Program-made: the position numbers and the translations under genes | NCBI GenBank assembly: GCA_903789415.1 | Contig: CAIFEG010000005.1 | Span: forward strand, 1 to 35,303 | Direction: 5' to 3' | DNA length: 35,303 bases | Source of the DNA: an uncultured Eggerthellaceae bacterium | GTDB lineage: Bacteria > Actinomycetota > Coriobacteriia > Coriobacteriales > Eggerthellaceae | The notes under the pieces: generated by a model | Told to the model about the DNA's origin: nothing | Database searches by the model: none | The model's input: only the letters and a program-made list of their open reading frames with translations | Part shown: piece after piece, positions 8,197 through 15,697 of the stretch | Position numbering within the stretch: the stretch's first letter is position 1 | Layout of the letters: each line of letters begins with the position of its first letter

Positions 8197-10212
8197 TTAA
8201 ACGGTCGTTCTACTTTCGGCAATCTTTTCAGAGACGCCGTCGGTATGCGCAAGGGCGCTTGCCTTATTTCGTTGATCATTATACAGCTGCAGTACGTCAT
8301 AGAGTTCTTGCGCCACCTCGTCAGGAACGGTATGGGAGGCTTTGATGTCATCGAGAGAAGCTTGGCGAAGCTGTTTAAAGCTGTGGAAAGATTTCAACAA
8401 GGCTTTCTTGCGCTTCGGGCCAATACCCTCTACTTCATCAAGGATGCTGGTAGTCATTCCCTTGCCGCGCAATTCACGATGGAAGGTGATGGCAAATCTA
8501 TGCGCCTCATCGCGCACGCGTTTTACCAAGTACAGTGACGGTGAGCCTGAAGGAAGAACAACGGGGCCAGAATCTTGCCAGGGAACAAAAAGCTCCTCAT
8601 CGCGTTTTGCAAGACCCGCAATGGCAATGTCATGGATTCCCATTTCATCAAACATTTTTAAAGCGGCAGTAAGTTGAGGCTTACCACCATCTAAGATAAT
8701 GAGATCAGGCTTATGGCCAAATCGCGTATCAGCCATGCGTTCAGGTGAATAACGACGTTTCATAACCTCAGCCATCGAAACAAAGTCGTTTGCTTCATCG
8801 AGCTTGGCGTGGATTTTGAAACGGCGATATTGGCTTTTATCGGGTCGTCCATTCGTAAACACCACCATGGATGCGACGGTAAAATTGCCGTGAATCGTTG
8901 AAATATCAAAACACTCAATGCGCATAGGAGGACGATCCATCGCAAGGGCGCTTTCTAACTGCAAGAGCGCCTCATTGGTGCGTTTGTCTTCATAGTTATT
9001 GCGCACCTTGTAGCGTACAAGCGTATGCTGCGCATTGACCTCCGCCATGCGCAGAAGCGCAGCCTTGTCTCCCCGTTCGGGAACGACAAAATGTACGTGA
9101 GCACCGTGTACGCTCGCTAATTTTTCCGTCAGCCATGATTCCATGGCTTCTTCATCTTCAGGAAGCTCTTCACAAATGATTTCGTGAGGAATCGATGAGG
9201 TCGTATCATAGTAGCGCAACAGGAAATTGTGGAATAAATCCTGATCGGGAACGTCTTTGCCCTTGTTTAAGACGAACTCATTTCCGTTGATGATCCTGCC
9301 CTCGCGCACATTGAGCACGTGTACACCCGCAATGGTTTCTTCGCGGTAAAACCCAATGACATCGGCATTGACGTCACGAGAAGAAACCGCATGTTGTTTT
9401 TCATTGAGATGGTTGATTGTCTGGATGCGTTCTTTTATGCGTTCTGCCCGCTCAAAGTCGAGCTTAGACGCAGCCTGGTTCATTTCCTGAGTAAGCTCAT
9501 CGACAAATTCTTGATGTTGTCCCTTCAAGAAGCGCTCAATACGTTTGACATTGTGTGCATAATCCTCAGGTGAAATTTTCCCACAGCACGCACCGGGACC
9601 GAGGCCTACATGGCAGTCAAAACATATGCGACGTCCTTTAAGAAGCGTGGTGATTTCCGCACGTTTTTGAGGGTCTTTCCGAATTTCTTCGGAAGTTATG
9701 CCCTTCTTAGTAAACAGGCGATTAATCTGTCGCCAATCGGCACACGTAGAGGCACATAATGGCACGATTCGCCGCGCAATATCGATCATGTCGCGAGCGG
9801 CATGGCTATCGGTAAAAGGTCCGATATATTCCGTATCTTTTTTGTGATGCTCACGCGTGTATTTGATCGCGGGAAATACATCACCTTTGGTAAGGGCGAT
9901 AAAAGGATAGCTTTTGTCGTCCTTGAAGTCGGCATTAAAATACGGCGAATATTGATTGATGAGGTTCTTTTCGAGAACTAAACTTTCGTGTTCGTTATTT
10001 ACCACGACGTAGGCAAATGAATCAATTTGACTCACGAGCATGGGAATTTTTGCTCGATCATCTTCGAAATTCACATACTGACGCATGCGTGCACGCAGAC
10101 GCTTTGCCTTACCCACGTAGATAACGGTGCCTTCTTTGTTTTTCCAAAGATAGACACCAGGTTTCATGGGTACATCATTCAGTTGTTTTTTTATTTCATC
10201 TAATTTGGTCAT
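8197..10212 (-). CDS. uvrC: Excinuclease ABC subunit C
   Basis: Makes both incisions during nucleotide excision repair, working with UvrA and UvrB. Domains in 671 residues: N-terminal GIY-YIG nuclease (KPGVYLWKN to VIYVGKAKRLRAR, about 16-95), a cysteine cluster (CFDCHVGLGPGACC, about 197-210), UVR helix pair that contacts UvrB (about 230-265), RNase H-like 5' nuclease (IECFDISTIHG, LIILDGGKPQL, DEAHRFAITFHR) and C-terminal helix-hairpin-helix (VEGIGPKRKKALL). It starts eight bases after the ribokinase stop with no ribosome binding site; a TATAAT overlaps that stop codon, which suggests a leaderless transcript (see 10219-10224). Confidence 0.97.
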   Translation of the reverse strand: MTKLDEIKKQLNDVPMKPGVYLWKNKEGTVIYVGKAKRLRARMRQYVNFEDDRAKIPMLVSQIDSFAYVVVNNEHESLVLEKNLINQYSPYFNADFKDDKSYPFIALTKGDVFPAIKYTREHHKKDTEYIGPFTDSHAARDMIDIARRIVPLCASTCADWRQINRLFTKKGITSEEIRKDPQKRAEITTLLKGRRICFDCHVGLGPGACCGKISPEDYAHNVKRIERFLKGQHQEFVDELTQEMNQAASKLDFERAERIKERIQTINHLNEKQHAVSSRDVNADVIGFYREETIAGVHVLNVREGRIINGNEFVLNKGKDVPDQDLFHNFLLRYYDTTSSIPHEIICEELPEDEEAMESWLTEKLASVHGAHVHFVVPERGDKAALLRMAEVNAQHTLVRYKVRNNYEDKRTNEALLQLESALAMDRPPMRIECFDISTIHGNFTVASMVVFTNGRPDKSQYRRFKIHAKLDEANDFVSMAEVMKRRYSPERMADTRFGHKPDLIILDGGKPQLTAALKMFDEMGIHDIAIAGLAKRDEELFVPWQDSGPVVLPSGSPSLYLVKRVRDEAHRFAITFHRELRGKGMTTSILDEVEGIGPKRKKALLKSFHSFKQLRQASLDDIKASHTVPDEVAQELYDVLQLYNDQRNKASALAHTDGVSEKIAESRTTV

Positions 10213-10218
10213 ACAGCG

Positions 10219-10224
10219 ATTATA
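10219..10224 (-). promoter_or_regulatory. Candidate -10 box for leaderless uvrC mRNA
   Basis: A perfect TATAAT on the minus strand ends six bases before the uvrC ATG, so transcription would start at or next to the A of ATG. It overlaps the TAA stop of the upstream ribokinase. No good -35 box is seen. Leaderless transcripts are common in actinobacteria, which makes this plausible, and uvrC lacks a Shine-Dalgarno sequence. Confidence 0.45.
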
Positions 10225-11194
10225 GCTGCGAAAAAGCTTCTTCGATCTGTGTTACTGTGCCGTAAGATGCCTGCGCACCAGATCCACATGCTGAATAGGC
10301 GCCTACATACGAGGCAAGTTCAGCACAGCGAACGAGAGGATATCCCGACGCAAGTCCCCCAAGCAGACATCCCATGAATGCATCCCCACATCCGGTGGTA
10401 TCAACCGCGGTTACCTTGATGGGACATACGCGCGTAATCGAAAGAGAGTCTTTCGCTTCAAGAACCACAGACCCATGTGCTCCCAAGGTAATGACCACGC
10501 GTGTAAAACCAAGACGACGAAGCATGTTTTGGATGGCACCTAGATCATTGTCATCCCATGGAAGTTCAGGGCACGAGGAACCCAACAATTGCTGGACCTC
10601 AATTTCATTTACGAGCAGCACATCGACACATTCGAGCAATTCAGCAGGCAGATCTTTAATAAAAGGAGAATCGTTGAGCACGACGCTCATCCCCTTTTCA
10701 TGGCAGATCTTTGCGGCTTCGGTTGTTGCATCGAGCGGTGTTTCTAAGCAAAGTCCAAGAACATCTCCTGAGCAAAGTTGTTTTTCACACGCATGTACGT
10801 ATGCAGGAGATAGTGTGGCGTTAGATCCCGGAGAATACACAATGGTATTCTCCCCTTTTGCATCAACAGTGATAAGTGTTGCGCCCGATGAACCTTCGCT
10901 ATGAAGAACATTCGAGGTATCGACACCTGCCGAATTGAGCTGTGTGAGAAGAAATTCTGCGTTACTATCTGATCCCACGGCACCAAACATATGGGTCGAG
11001 ACGCCGAGTTTCCCTGCTGCGGCAGCCTGGTTGCTCGACTTTCCGCCGGGACGAAGATGCAATGCGCCGCCACGTACAGTTTCTCCTGGTTGAGGGAGTG
11101 TTTGGGTATTTACGGTGTAATCGGCATTCATTGATCCGAACACGCATACATGTCCCGATAAATTTTCGAGATCATGTTTGATTGATTCATTCAT
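10220..11194 (-). CDS. rbsK: PfkB-family sugar kinase, probable ribokinase
   Basis: Probably phosphorylates D-ribose to ribose 5-phosphate in the cytosol. Seen in 324 residues: the first PfkB signature (PGGKSSNQAAAAGKLG, about 49-64), VFGSMNADY typical of ribokinases near the N-terminus, NEIE in the lid-to-core region, and the second signature DTTGCGDAFMG with the catalytic base Asp271. The middle Gly of the usual GAGD is GCGD here. Context favours ribose: the two upstream genes are a nucleoside hydrolase, which releases ribose, and a permease. A strong terminator separates it from the permease, so it is transcribed by read-through or from its own promoter. The ribosome binding site is weak. 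Another PfkB substrate (for example a nucleoside or deoxyribose) is possible. Confidence 0.82.
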   Translation of the reverse strand: MNESIKHDLENLSGHVCVFGSMNADYTVNTQTLPQPGETVRGGALHLRPGGKSSNQAAAAGKLGVSTHMFGAVGSDSNAEFLLTQLNSAGVDTSNVLHSEGSSGATLITVDAKGENTIVYSPGSNATLSPAYVHACEKQLCSGDVLGLCLETPLDATTEAAKICHEKGMSVVLNDSPFIKDLPAELLECVDVLLVNEIEVQQLLGSSCPELPWDDNDLGAIQNMLRRLGFTRVVITLGAHGSVVLEAKDSLSITRVCPIKVTAVDTTGCGDAFMGCLLGGLASGYPLVRCAELASYVGAYSACGSGAQASYGTVTQIEEAFSQL

Positions 11195-11215
11195 AAAGCA
11201 AAACTTTCAGTACAT

Positions 11216-11257
11216 AAAAATGGCCTTACGTACACCATAATGCACGCAAGGCCATTT
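11216..11257 (-). terminator. Intrinsic terminator after the MFS permease
   Basis: Inverted repeat with arms AAATGGCCTT and AAGGCCATTT extended by partly paired inner bases, followed on the minus strand by TTTTT. It lies 12 bases after the permease stop and 22 bases before the ribokinase start. Confidence 0.85.
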
Positions 11258-11268
11258 GCGAAGGCAAC

Positions 11269-12672
11269 TTATTGATCCGCGTTGTCTGGATCTGGGATTA
11301 AGAATGAAAGGATGAACGCAACGCAGAGAAGAATTGCGCCCCCCACGAATGCTCCCACATAGCCAGAAGTCGTTGCAGGACCGCCAAATGCGTTTTGAAT
11401 TGCATACAAAACTGCATATGAAATGCCAGCGCCAAGGTTAAATGCACCAGCATTTAAGCCAGGGAGGTAACCCGTGTTGTCCTTTGGCGAAAGAACAATA
11501 CCCAGGCCATTAAGCATGATGTTGCTCGTGCCTGCATACGTGATACCAACAAAGATGGAAATCGTAAGTAATGCCCAGATGCTTGGGGTGTTTGCCAAGT
11601 AAATTCCGAAAAGTACACCCACGATGGTAAGAACTAAGCCACAACGAAGAACGCCACGATAGCCAAACTTACTTGCCAAGATGCCTGCGACTGGTCCAAA
11701 AATCAGGCCGGCCAGAGCATAAGGGGTAAGCGTATAGAACGAGGCCACGGTTGTTGCAATGCCGGTGCCTGCAACACCGTCCTGCGCGAGTGCAGGAACA
11801 ATACCGTTCATGATGGCGAAGACACCCGTCATGGTGCACAGCGTGGTAGAAAGTAAGGCCCATGTACGACGCTGTTTCAGGTATTTCGTTGCAACCATAG
11901 GATGCTGTGAGTGCGATTCGGTGCGCCAGAATAAGATAAACGCAACAACGGCAACGACAAGCATAATTCCTACAAATGCCCAATTTGCTGCCGCGAGTTT
12001 TTCAATTTCATCAATTGCGAGCAGTGCACATCCAACGGCGACGACCAAGAAGAAAACGCCCAGCCAATCCATCTTATCGGTATCGGAATCTTTGGATTCA
12101 TCGGTGAATGCAAAGATCATGAAGACTGCGAGGACACAAACGAGACCCATGACCCAGAAAACGGAACGATATCCCCAGTTGCCAGCAAGCCATCCACCGA
12201 GCAGTGCATCGACGCCGCCGATACCACCATTGACGCTGGTAAGGATTGCCATCAAGCGTGCATATCGTGCCTTATCCTGGACACGTTCATGCAACATGAT
12301 CAAGCAAAGAGGAACGACTGGTCCTGAAACGCCCTCTAAGATTCGACCAAGGTTTAAAATTGTCATGTTTGGGGCAATTGCAGAAATAACGCAGCCAGCC
12401 ATGGTTGCGATGAGCATGCCGCCTAAGACCTTCTTGCGACCCTTAAGGTCTGCAAGACGAGGGAGAAACAGAGAGAACAATGCTGCCGCCGTAAAGAAGA
12501 TGGTTTGCGACATTGCGACATCGCTCTGCGGAACTCCCAGTTCATCTGCCATTTCCACCAATGCTGGCGAAAGCATTGATGCATTGAGCTGAAAAGCAAA
12601 AATTGCTACTAAGAGAGAAGCCATCAATACGCCGATTGATACATGCTTCCCTCCTGTTTTGGCATCTGCCAT
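11269..12672 (-). CDS. MFS permease, DHA2-like, probable nucleoside transporter by context
   Basis: A 467-residue integral membrane protein of the major facilitator superfamily with an estimated 14 hydrophobic segments. Loop 2-3 carries motif A (RLADLKGRKKVLGG) and TM5 has a glycine-rich motif (GGIGGVDALLGGWLAG) as in DHA-type antiporters. Sequence alone resembles drug:proton antiporters, but it sits between a nucleoside hydrolase (41 to 48 bases upstream) and a ribokinase, so uptake of nucleosides is the best functional guess (inference). I chose the ATG at 12672 over the GTG at 12678 because AAGGAG is correctly spaced for the ATG and overlaps the GTG. Confidence 0.8.
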   Translation of the reverse strand: MADAKTGGKHVSIGVLMASLLVAIFAFQLNASMLSPALVEMADELGVPQSDVAMSQTIFFTAAALFSLFLPRLADLKGRKKVLGGMLIATMAGCVISAIAPNMTILNLGRILEGVSGPVVPLCLIMLHERVQDKARYARLMAILTSVNGGIGGVDALLGGWLAGNWGYRSVFWVMGLVCVLAVFMIFAFTDESKDSDTDKMDWLGVFFLVVAVGCALLAIDEIEKLAAANWAFVGIMLVVAVVAFILFWRTESHSQHPMVATKYLKQRRTWALLSTTLCTMTGVFAIMNGIVPALAQDGVAGTGIATTVASFYTLTPYALAGLIFGPVAGILASKFGYRGVLRCGLVLTIVGVLFGIYLANTPSIWALLTISIFVGITYAGTSNIMLNGLGIVLSPKDNTGYLPGLNAGAFNLGAGISYAVLYAIQNAFGGPATTSGYVGAFVGGAILLCVAFILSFLIPDPDNADQ

Positions 12673-12719
12673 ATTCACTCCTTGTTTGTTTCGAATATTA
12701 CCGGGGAATTGAGACCCAA

Positions 12720-13673
12720 TTAATGCTGACCTTTGCCATCAGCAATATTTTGAATCGCATCTGCAATCAAATCCCAGAAACGATCGAAATCAAGCCCCAA
12801 CCCCACTTGCGTATGACACGTTGGATCTTCGGGACCACGAAGATCGGCCACGGTCATACCCAAAGCAGGCCCTTCTCCACACTGAACATCCACGGTGCAA
12901 CGGCGTGTCGTAAGTACCTGCGGATCGATAATATACGCCACTGTGCAGGGGTCGTGAACAGGAGGATCAACAAAATCTTGATTGTCTTGGTATGATTTAC
13001 GGAAGAAATCCATAAGATGGCTGACAAATACGCCCAGTTCCCCACCCGTATTTTCAATACGCTTTTGAACTTCGGGGGTGCATAGTGCCTTATGGGTTAC
13101 GTCAAGCCCCACCATCGTTACATCCCATGGTTCGTTGAAAACGATCTTTGCCGCTTCTGGATCAATCTTGACATTGAATTCTGCACATGGGCTCCAGTTG
13201 CCATCATGGACAGCGCCACCCATCAGCACCACACGTTTCACGCGATCAACAATGCGTGGCTCCATACGAACTGCCATAGCAATATTGGTAAGGGGGCCGG
13301 TAGGAACCAGTGTGATGGTCTTTGGGTCGTTCGACATAATAGTGTCAATCAGCCAGTTTACGGCATGGCCTTCATCGAGTGGACGCGTGGGCTTTGGAAG
13401 GTCGACGCCATCGAGACCCGTTTGACCATGGATTGACGCGGCATTTTCCATAGGACGCAAAATAGGACGATCGCATCCTGCGTGGACTGGAATGCTTGTT
13501 GCGCCAGCTTCTTCGAGAACAGCACGGGCGTTGTAGGTTACCTTGTCAAGGCTTTGATTGCCTCCGACCGTAGTTACTCCCAACAAGTCTATTTCTGGTG
13601 ACCCGACGGCAAGTAAAATTGCCACCGCATCATCATGACCGGGATCACTATCTAAAATGATCTTTTCAGCCAT
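12720..13673 (-). CDS. Inosine-uridine-type nucleoside hydrolase
   Basis: Hydrolyses the N-glycosidic bond of ribonucleosides to ribose and free base. Seen in 317 residues: the calcium-binding N-terminal DSDPGHDDA (Asp10, Asp14, Asp15), VPTGPLTN, MGGA, AEFNVKIDPEA and the C-terminal His240-Asp241 in PPVHDP. His82 and His240 sit where E. coli pyrimidine-type enzymes such as RihA/RihB have His82 and His239, so pyrimidine nucleosides are a likely substrate, but this is by memory of the alignment. The ATG has a full AAGGAGG ribosome binding site. It is first in the nucleoside cluster; an inverted repeat surrounds a TTGACA upstream. Confidence 0.93.
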   Translation of the reverse strand: MAEKIILDSDPGHDDAVAILLAVGSPEIDLLGVTTVGGNQSLDKVTYNARAVLEEAGATSIPVHAGCDRPILRPMENAASIHGQTGLDGVDLPKPTRPLDEGHAVNWLIDTIMSNDPKTITLVPTGPLTNIAMAVRMEPRIVDRVKRVVLMGGAVHDGNWSPCAEFNVKIDPEAAKIVFNEPWDVTMVGLDVTHKALCTPEVQKRIENTGGELGVFVSHLMDFFRKSYQDNQDFVDPPVHDPCTVAYIIDPQVLTTRRCTVDVQCGEGPALGMTVADLRGPEDPTCHTQVGLGLDFDRFWDLIADAIQNIADGKGQH

Positions 13674-13696
13674 TATTTCCTCCTTGTTTAGAATTT

Positions 13697-13731
13697 GTTT
13701 TCACTTTCAACCATGTCAAAAAGTGAAAAAC
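13697..13731 (-). promoter_or_regulatory. Operator-like inverted repeat around a -35 box
   Basis: Perfect 10-base arms TTTTCACTTT (13698-13707) and AAAGTGAAAA (13720-13729) are separated by 12 bases. On the minus strand the spacer contains TTGACA (13714-13719), with weak -10 candidates (CAAATT, AATTCT) 16 to 18 bases downstream. A repressor bound here would block a promoter driving the nucleoside hydrolase. It could alternatively form an AT-rich hairpin after the TauE gene. The rest of 13674-13821 shows no gene. Confidence 0.5.
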
Positions 13732-13821
13732 ACCAATACTCAAAAGAGTAGGGCTCTGGGCATTAAAAGAGGCTCAAAACAAGTGAAGATAGAAATAAAT
13801 CGGCGGATGGTAGCGAAAATC

Positions 13822-14580
13822 TTATCTGACAAGCAGCATTATGCCGGAAGTTAAACAGACAACAGTAACAAATGGATTGAATATCCTATCCAATTTATTC
13901 GGATCAAAACGACCTAGCAGTTTCGGGGAGAACCATGCGCCAATAACGGTCCCAGAAGTAAGAAGTACCACCAAAAGCCAATCGACGCTTCCCTGGCCTA
14001 TATGCATAATAAAACTCACGCAAGCAAGCGCGAGCAAAACAACAACCGATGTCCCAACCGTTTCAAGGGCTGTACATCCCATGGCAATAAGCCCTGCGGT
14101 AATAGGACCGCCTCCTGAAAGACCTACGATTCCCGACATCAGGCCGGCGAGTATTCCATAAGAAGCCGCTTCGATAGTACCTTTTCTTGTCCCCTTCACA
14201 GAGTGAAATGTACCGCGATGTTTTTTCACCATTACCACTATATTGTTTGCTGAAAGGTAGAGGAGCGTTGCTGCAGTAATGATGGAATACAATTTTTCTT
14301 CAAGAAAACCTGATATCAGAGAACCCACGATCGCACCAATGATGCCCCAAACAAGCATCTGCTTGACCATCTGCTTGTTTACATTACCCGCATGCCAGTG
14401 ACTTATTGCGCCAACGGCTGAAGTAGGAATTCCTGTTGCCACCGATGTTGTTGCGGCAATTGCAGGGGGAACATTTAAAAAGGCAGTAAGAATAGCGACA
14501 TACAGGCTGCCGCCTCCGCCACCTACAGAGACCATTATCAAGCCAATAAAAAATCCTAAAATAGGCAGAATATATAACAT
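13822..14580 (-). CDS. TauE/SafE-family membrane permease
   Basis: A 252-residue membrane protein with about eight hydrophobic segments. The family exports or imports sulfite, sulfoacetate and related organic anions; the substrate here is unknown. Seen: the glycine-rich N-terminal signature SVGGGGGSLYVAIL and its internal repeat GIVGLSGGGPITAGLIAMG, the two halves typical of TauE/SafE. The start is ATG at 14580, only nine bases after the stop of the upstream surface protein and with no Shine-Dalgarno sequence, so translation is probably coupled to that gene. No terminator of standard form follows it. Confidence 0.88.
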   Translation of the reverse strand: MLYILPILGFFIGLIMVSVGGGGGSLYVAILTAFLNVPPAIAATTSVATGIPTSAVGAISHWHAGNVNKQMVKQMLVWGIIGAIVGSLISGFLEEKLYSIITAATLLYLSANNIVVMVKKHRGTFHSVKGTRKGTIEAASYGILAGLMSGIVGLSGGGPITAGLIAMGCTALETVGTSVVVLLALACVSFIMHIGQGSVDWLLVVLLTSGTVIGAWFSPKLLGRFDPNKLDRIFNPFVTVVCLTSGIMLLVR

Positions 14581-14589
14581 CAAAAAGGA

Positions 14590-15531
14590 TCAGACCGTAT
14601 CTATTACATCAGAACTTACGACATTGTAGGGGCTAATAACGACTATTCCGCATTTGCCTATCGTAGGTGCACTTACAAAAAATGTATTATCAACAGTTCT
14701 GCCATTGGCAAGATCTTGCTCATTATCCATGGTAATCACCACGTCGATGCCCGTTTCACCTGAAGGGCCGTTTGTCTGGTTATCTGTCTGTGCTGACGTT
14801 GTGGATTGCGAAGATGAATTGCTCGAACTACTCGAATTCTGTGGTTCTGCACCGTTTGAAGTCGAAGAGATATTTTCAGATGGATCATTAGACGAATTTG
14901 TGGATGATGCCTGGTCCTGAGAAGACTGAGATTGATTCTGACCAGGATTCTGCTCGCTTTGAGCTGAGCTACTGCTTGTCGAATTCGTCCCATTGGAACT
15001 GGCTGGATTGCTGGTATTGGAATTCCTTGCGGTATTTCTGTGCGTTCTGGGTGCAGCATTTGTATCGATGTAAGAACTTTCAGGAGTGATACATACGGTG
15101 TAATCAACGTGCTGTGATTTAAGATATGAAACGTGATCTTCAATTTGCTGTTGGGTAAGGACCGTTGGAGCATAAAACACTCCTACGCGTTTGTCGCCAA
15201 CCCACACAACCATACCTTGGGTATATTTTTCTGGATGAACCAGATCAAGTTGCATGACATTGGAACTTTTTTCTATATAAGAATTTTTCACCTGTGCCAG
15301 CGATACGGGATCCTGTGCAGAAGATGCTTCATCGGTGGTAGGGATCGCAACACCATCAAAGGCAATTGTCGTATAACCTGTCATCTTACCTGCTGCATCG
15401 TCGATTCTTGTGGCGGCAACATTCCATTGGTGGCCGGCATTCATGTTGTACCAAAGGCTGCCAGCAAGTCCCCCAATAAGGACGATGATGAATGCAATGA
15501 GGGCTATTTTTTCACGTAATTTCTGGTTCAT
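14590..15531 (-). CDS. Membrane-anchored extracellular protein of unknown function
   Basis: I do not recognise this protein. From ATG at 15531 it has 313 residues: a short basic N-terminus, one membrane segment (about residues 8-28), an extracellular part to about 165 (containing GYTTIAFDGVAIP and VVWVGDKRVGVFYAP), a linker of about 85 residues built almost wholly of Ser, Asn, Gln and Thr, and a compact C-terminal region (258-313). The frame is open to 15600, but the membrane segment and a TATAAT at 15541-15546 argue for the internal ATG. It lacks an LPXTG motif or lipobox, so it is held by the N-terminal helix. It is coupled to the TauE/SafE gene, suggesting a joint role. Confidence 0.75.
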   Translation of the reverse strand: MNQKLREKIALIAFIIVLIGGLAGSLWYNMNAGHQWNVAATRIDDAAGKMTGYTTIAFDGVAIPTTDEASSAQDPVSLAQVKNSYIEKSSNVMQLDLVHPEKYTQGMVVWVGDKRVGVFYAPTVLTQQQIEDHVSYLKSQHVDYTVCITPESSYIDTNAAPRTHRNTARNSNTSNPASSNGTNSTSSSSAQSEQNPGQNQSQSSQDQASSTNSSNDPSENISSTSNGAEPQNSSSSSNSSSQSTTSAQTDNQTNGPSGETGIDVVITMDNEQDLANGRTVDNTFFVSAPTIGKCGIVVISPYNVVSSDVIDTV

Positions 15532-15540
15532 AGCTCGATT

Positions 15541-15546
15541 ATTATA
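15541..15546 (-). promoter_or_regulatory. Candidate -10 box for the surface-protein gene
   Basis: Perfect TATAAT on the minus strand ending nine bases before the ATG at 15531. The expected start of transcription is 2-3 bases before the ATG, giving a nearly leaderless mRNA; no Shine-Dalgarno sequence is present. The -35 region is poor. A short CCCTT/AAGGG hairpin overlaps the region just upstream. The remaining bases up to the uvrA stop (15547-15697) show no gene. Confidence 0.4.
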
Positions 15547-15697
15547 CCCTTGCAAAAAAGGGCAATGACGAGCGAAAACTACTGAAAAGCATAAATTCAC
15601 GTTGGGTACAAAAATTCTGCACCAATATGTAAGAAACGACGCCTCTATAAATATGGCATTGAAATAAAGAGCGTTTGATCTAATTTTGCTTGACCTG

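Noticed and set aside
11759-12592. Long plus-strand open frame (277 codons) opposite the MFS permease
   Set aside because: It is the antisense shadow of a clear membrane protein gene, has no family resemblance and no Shine-Dalgarno sequence.
14654-15173. Alternative reading frames across the Ser/Asn-rich linker of the surface protein
   Set aside because: Frames opposite or shifted to a repetitive AGC/AAT-rich linker stay open because of composition; no ribosome binding site or recognisable domain supports them.
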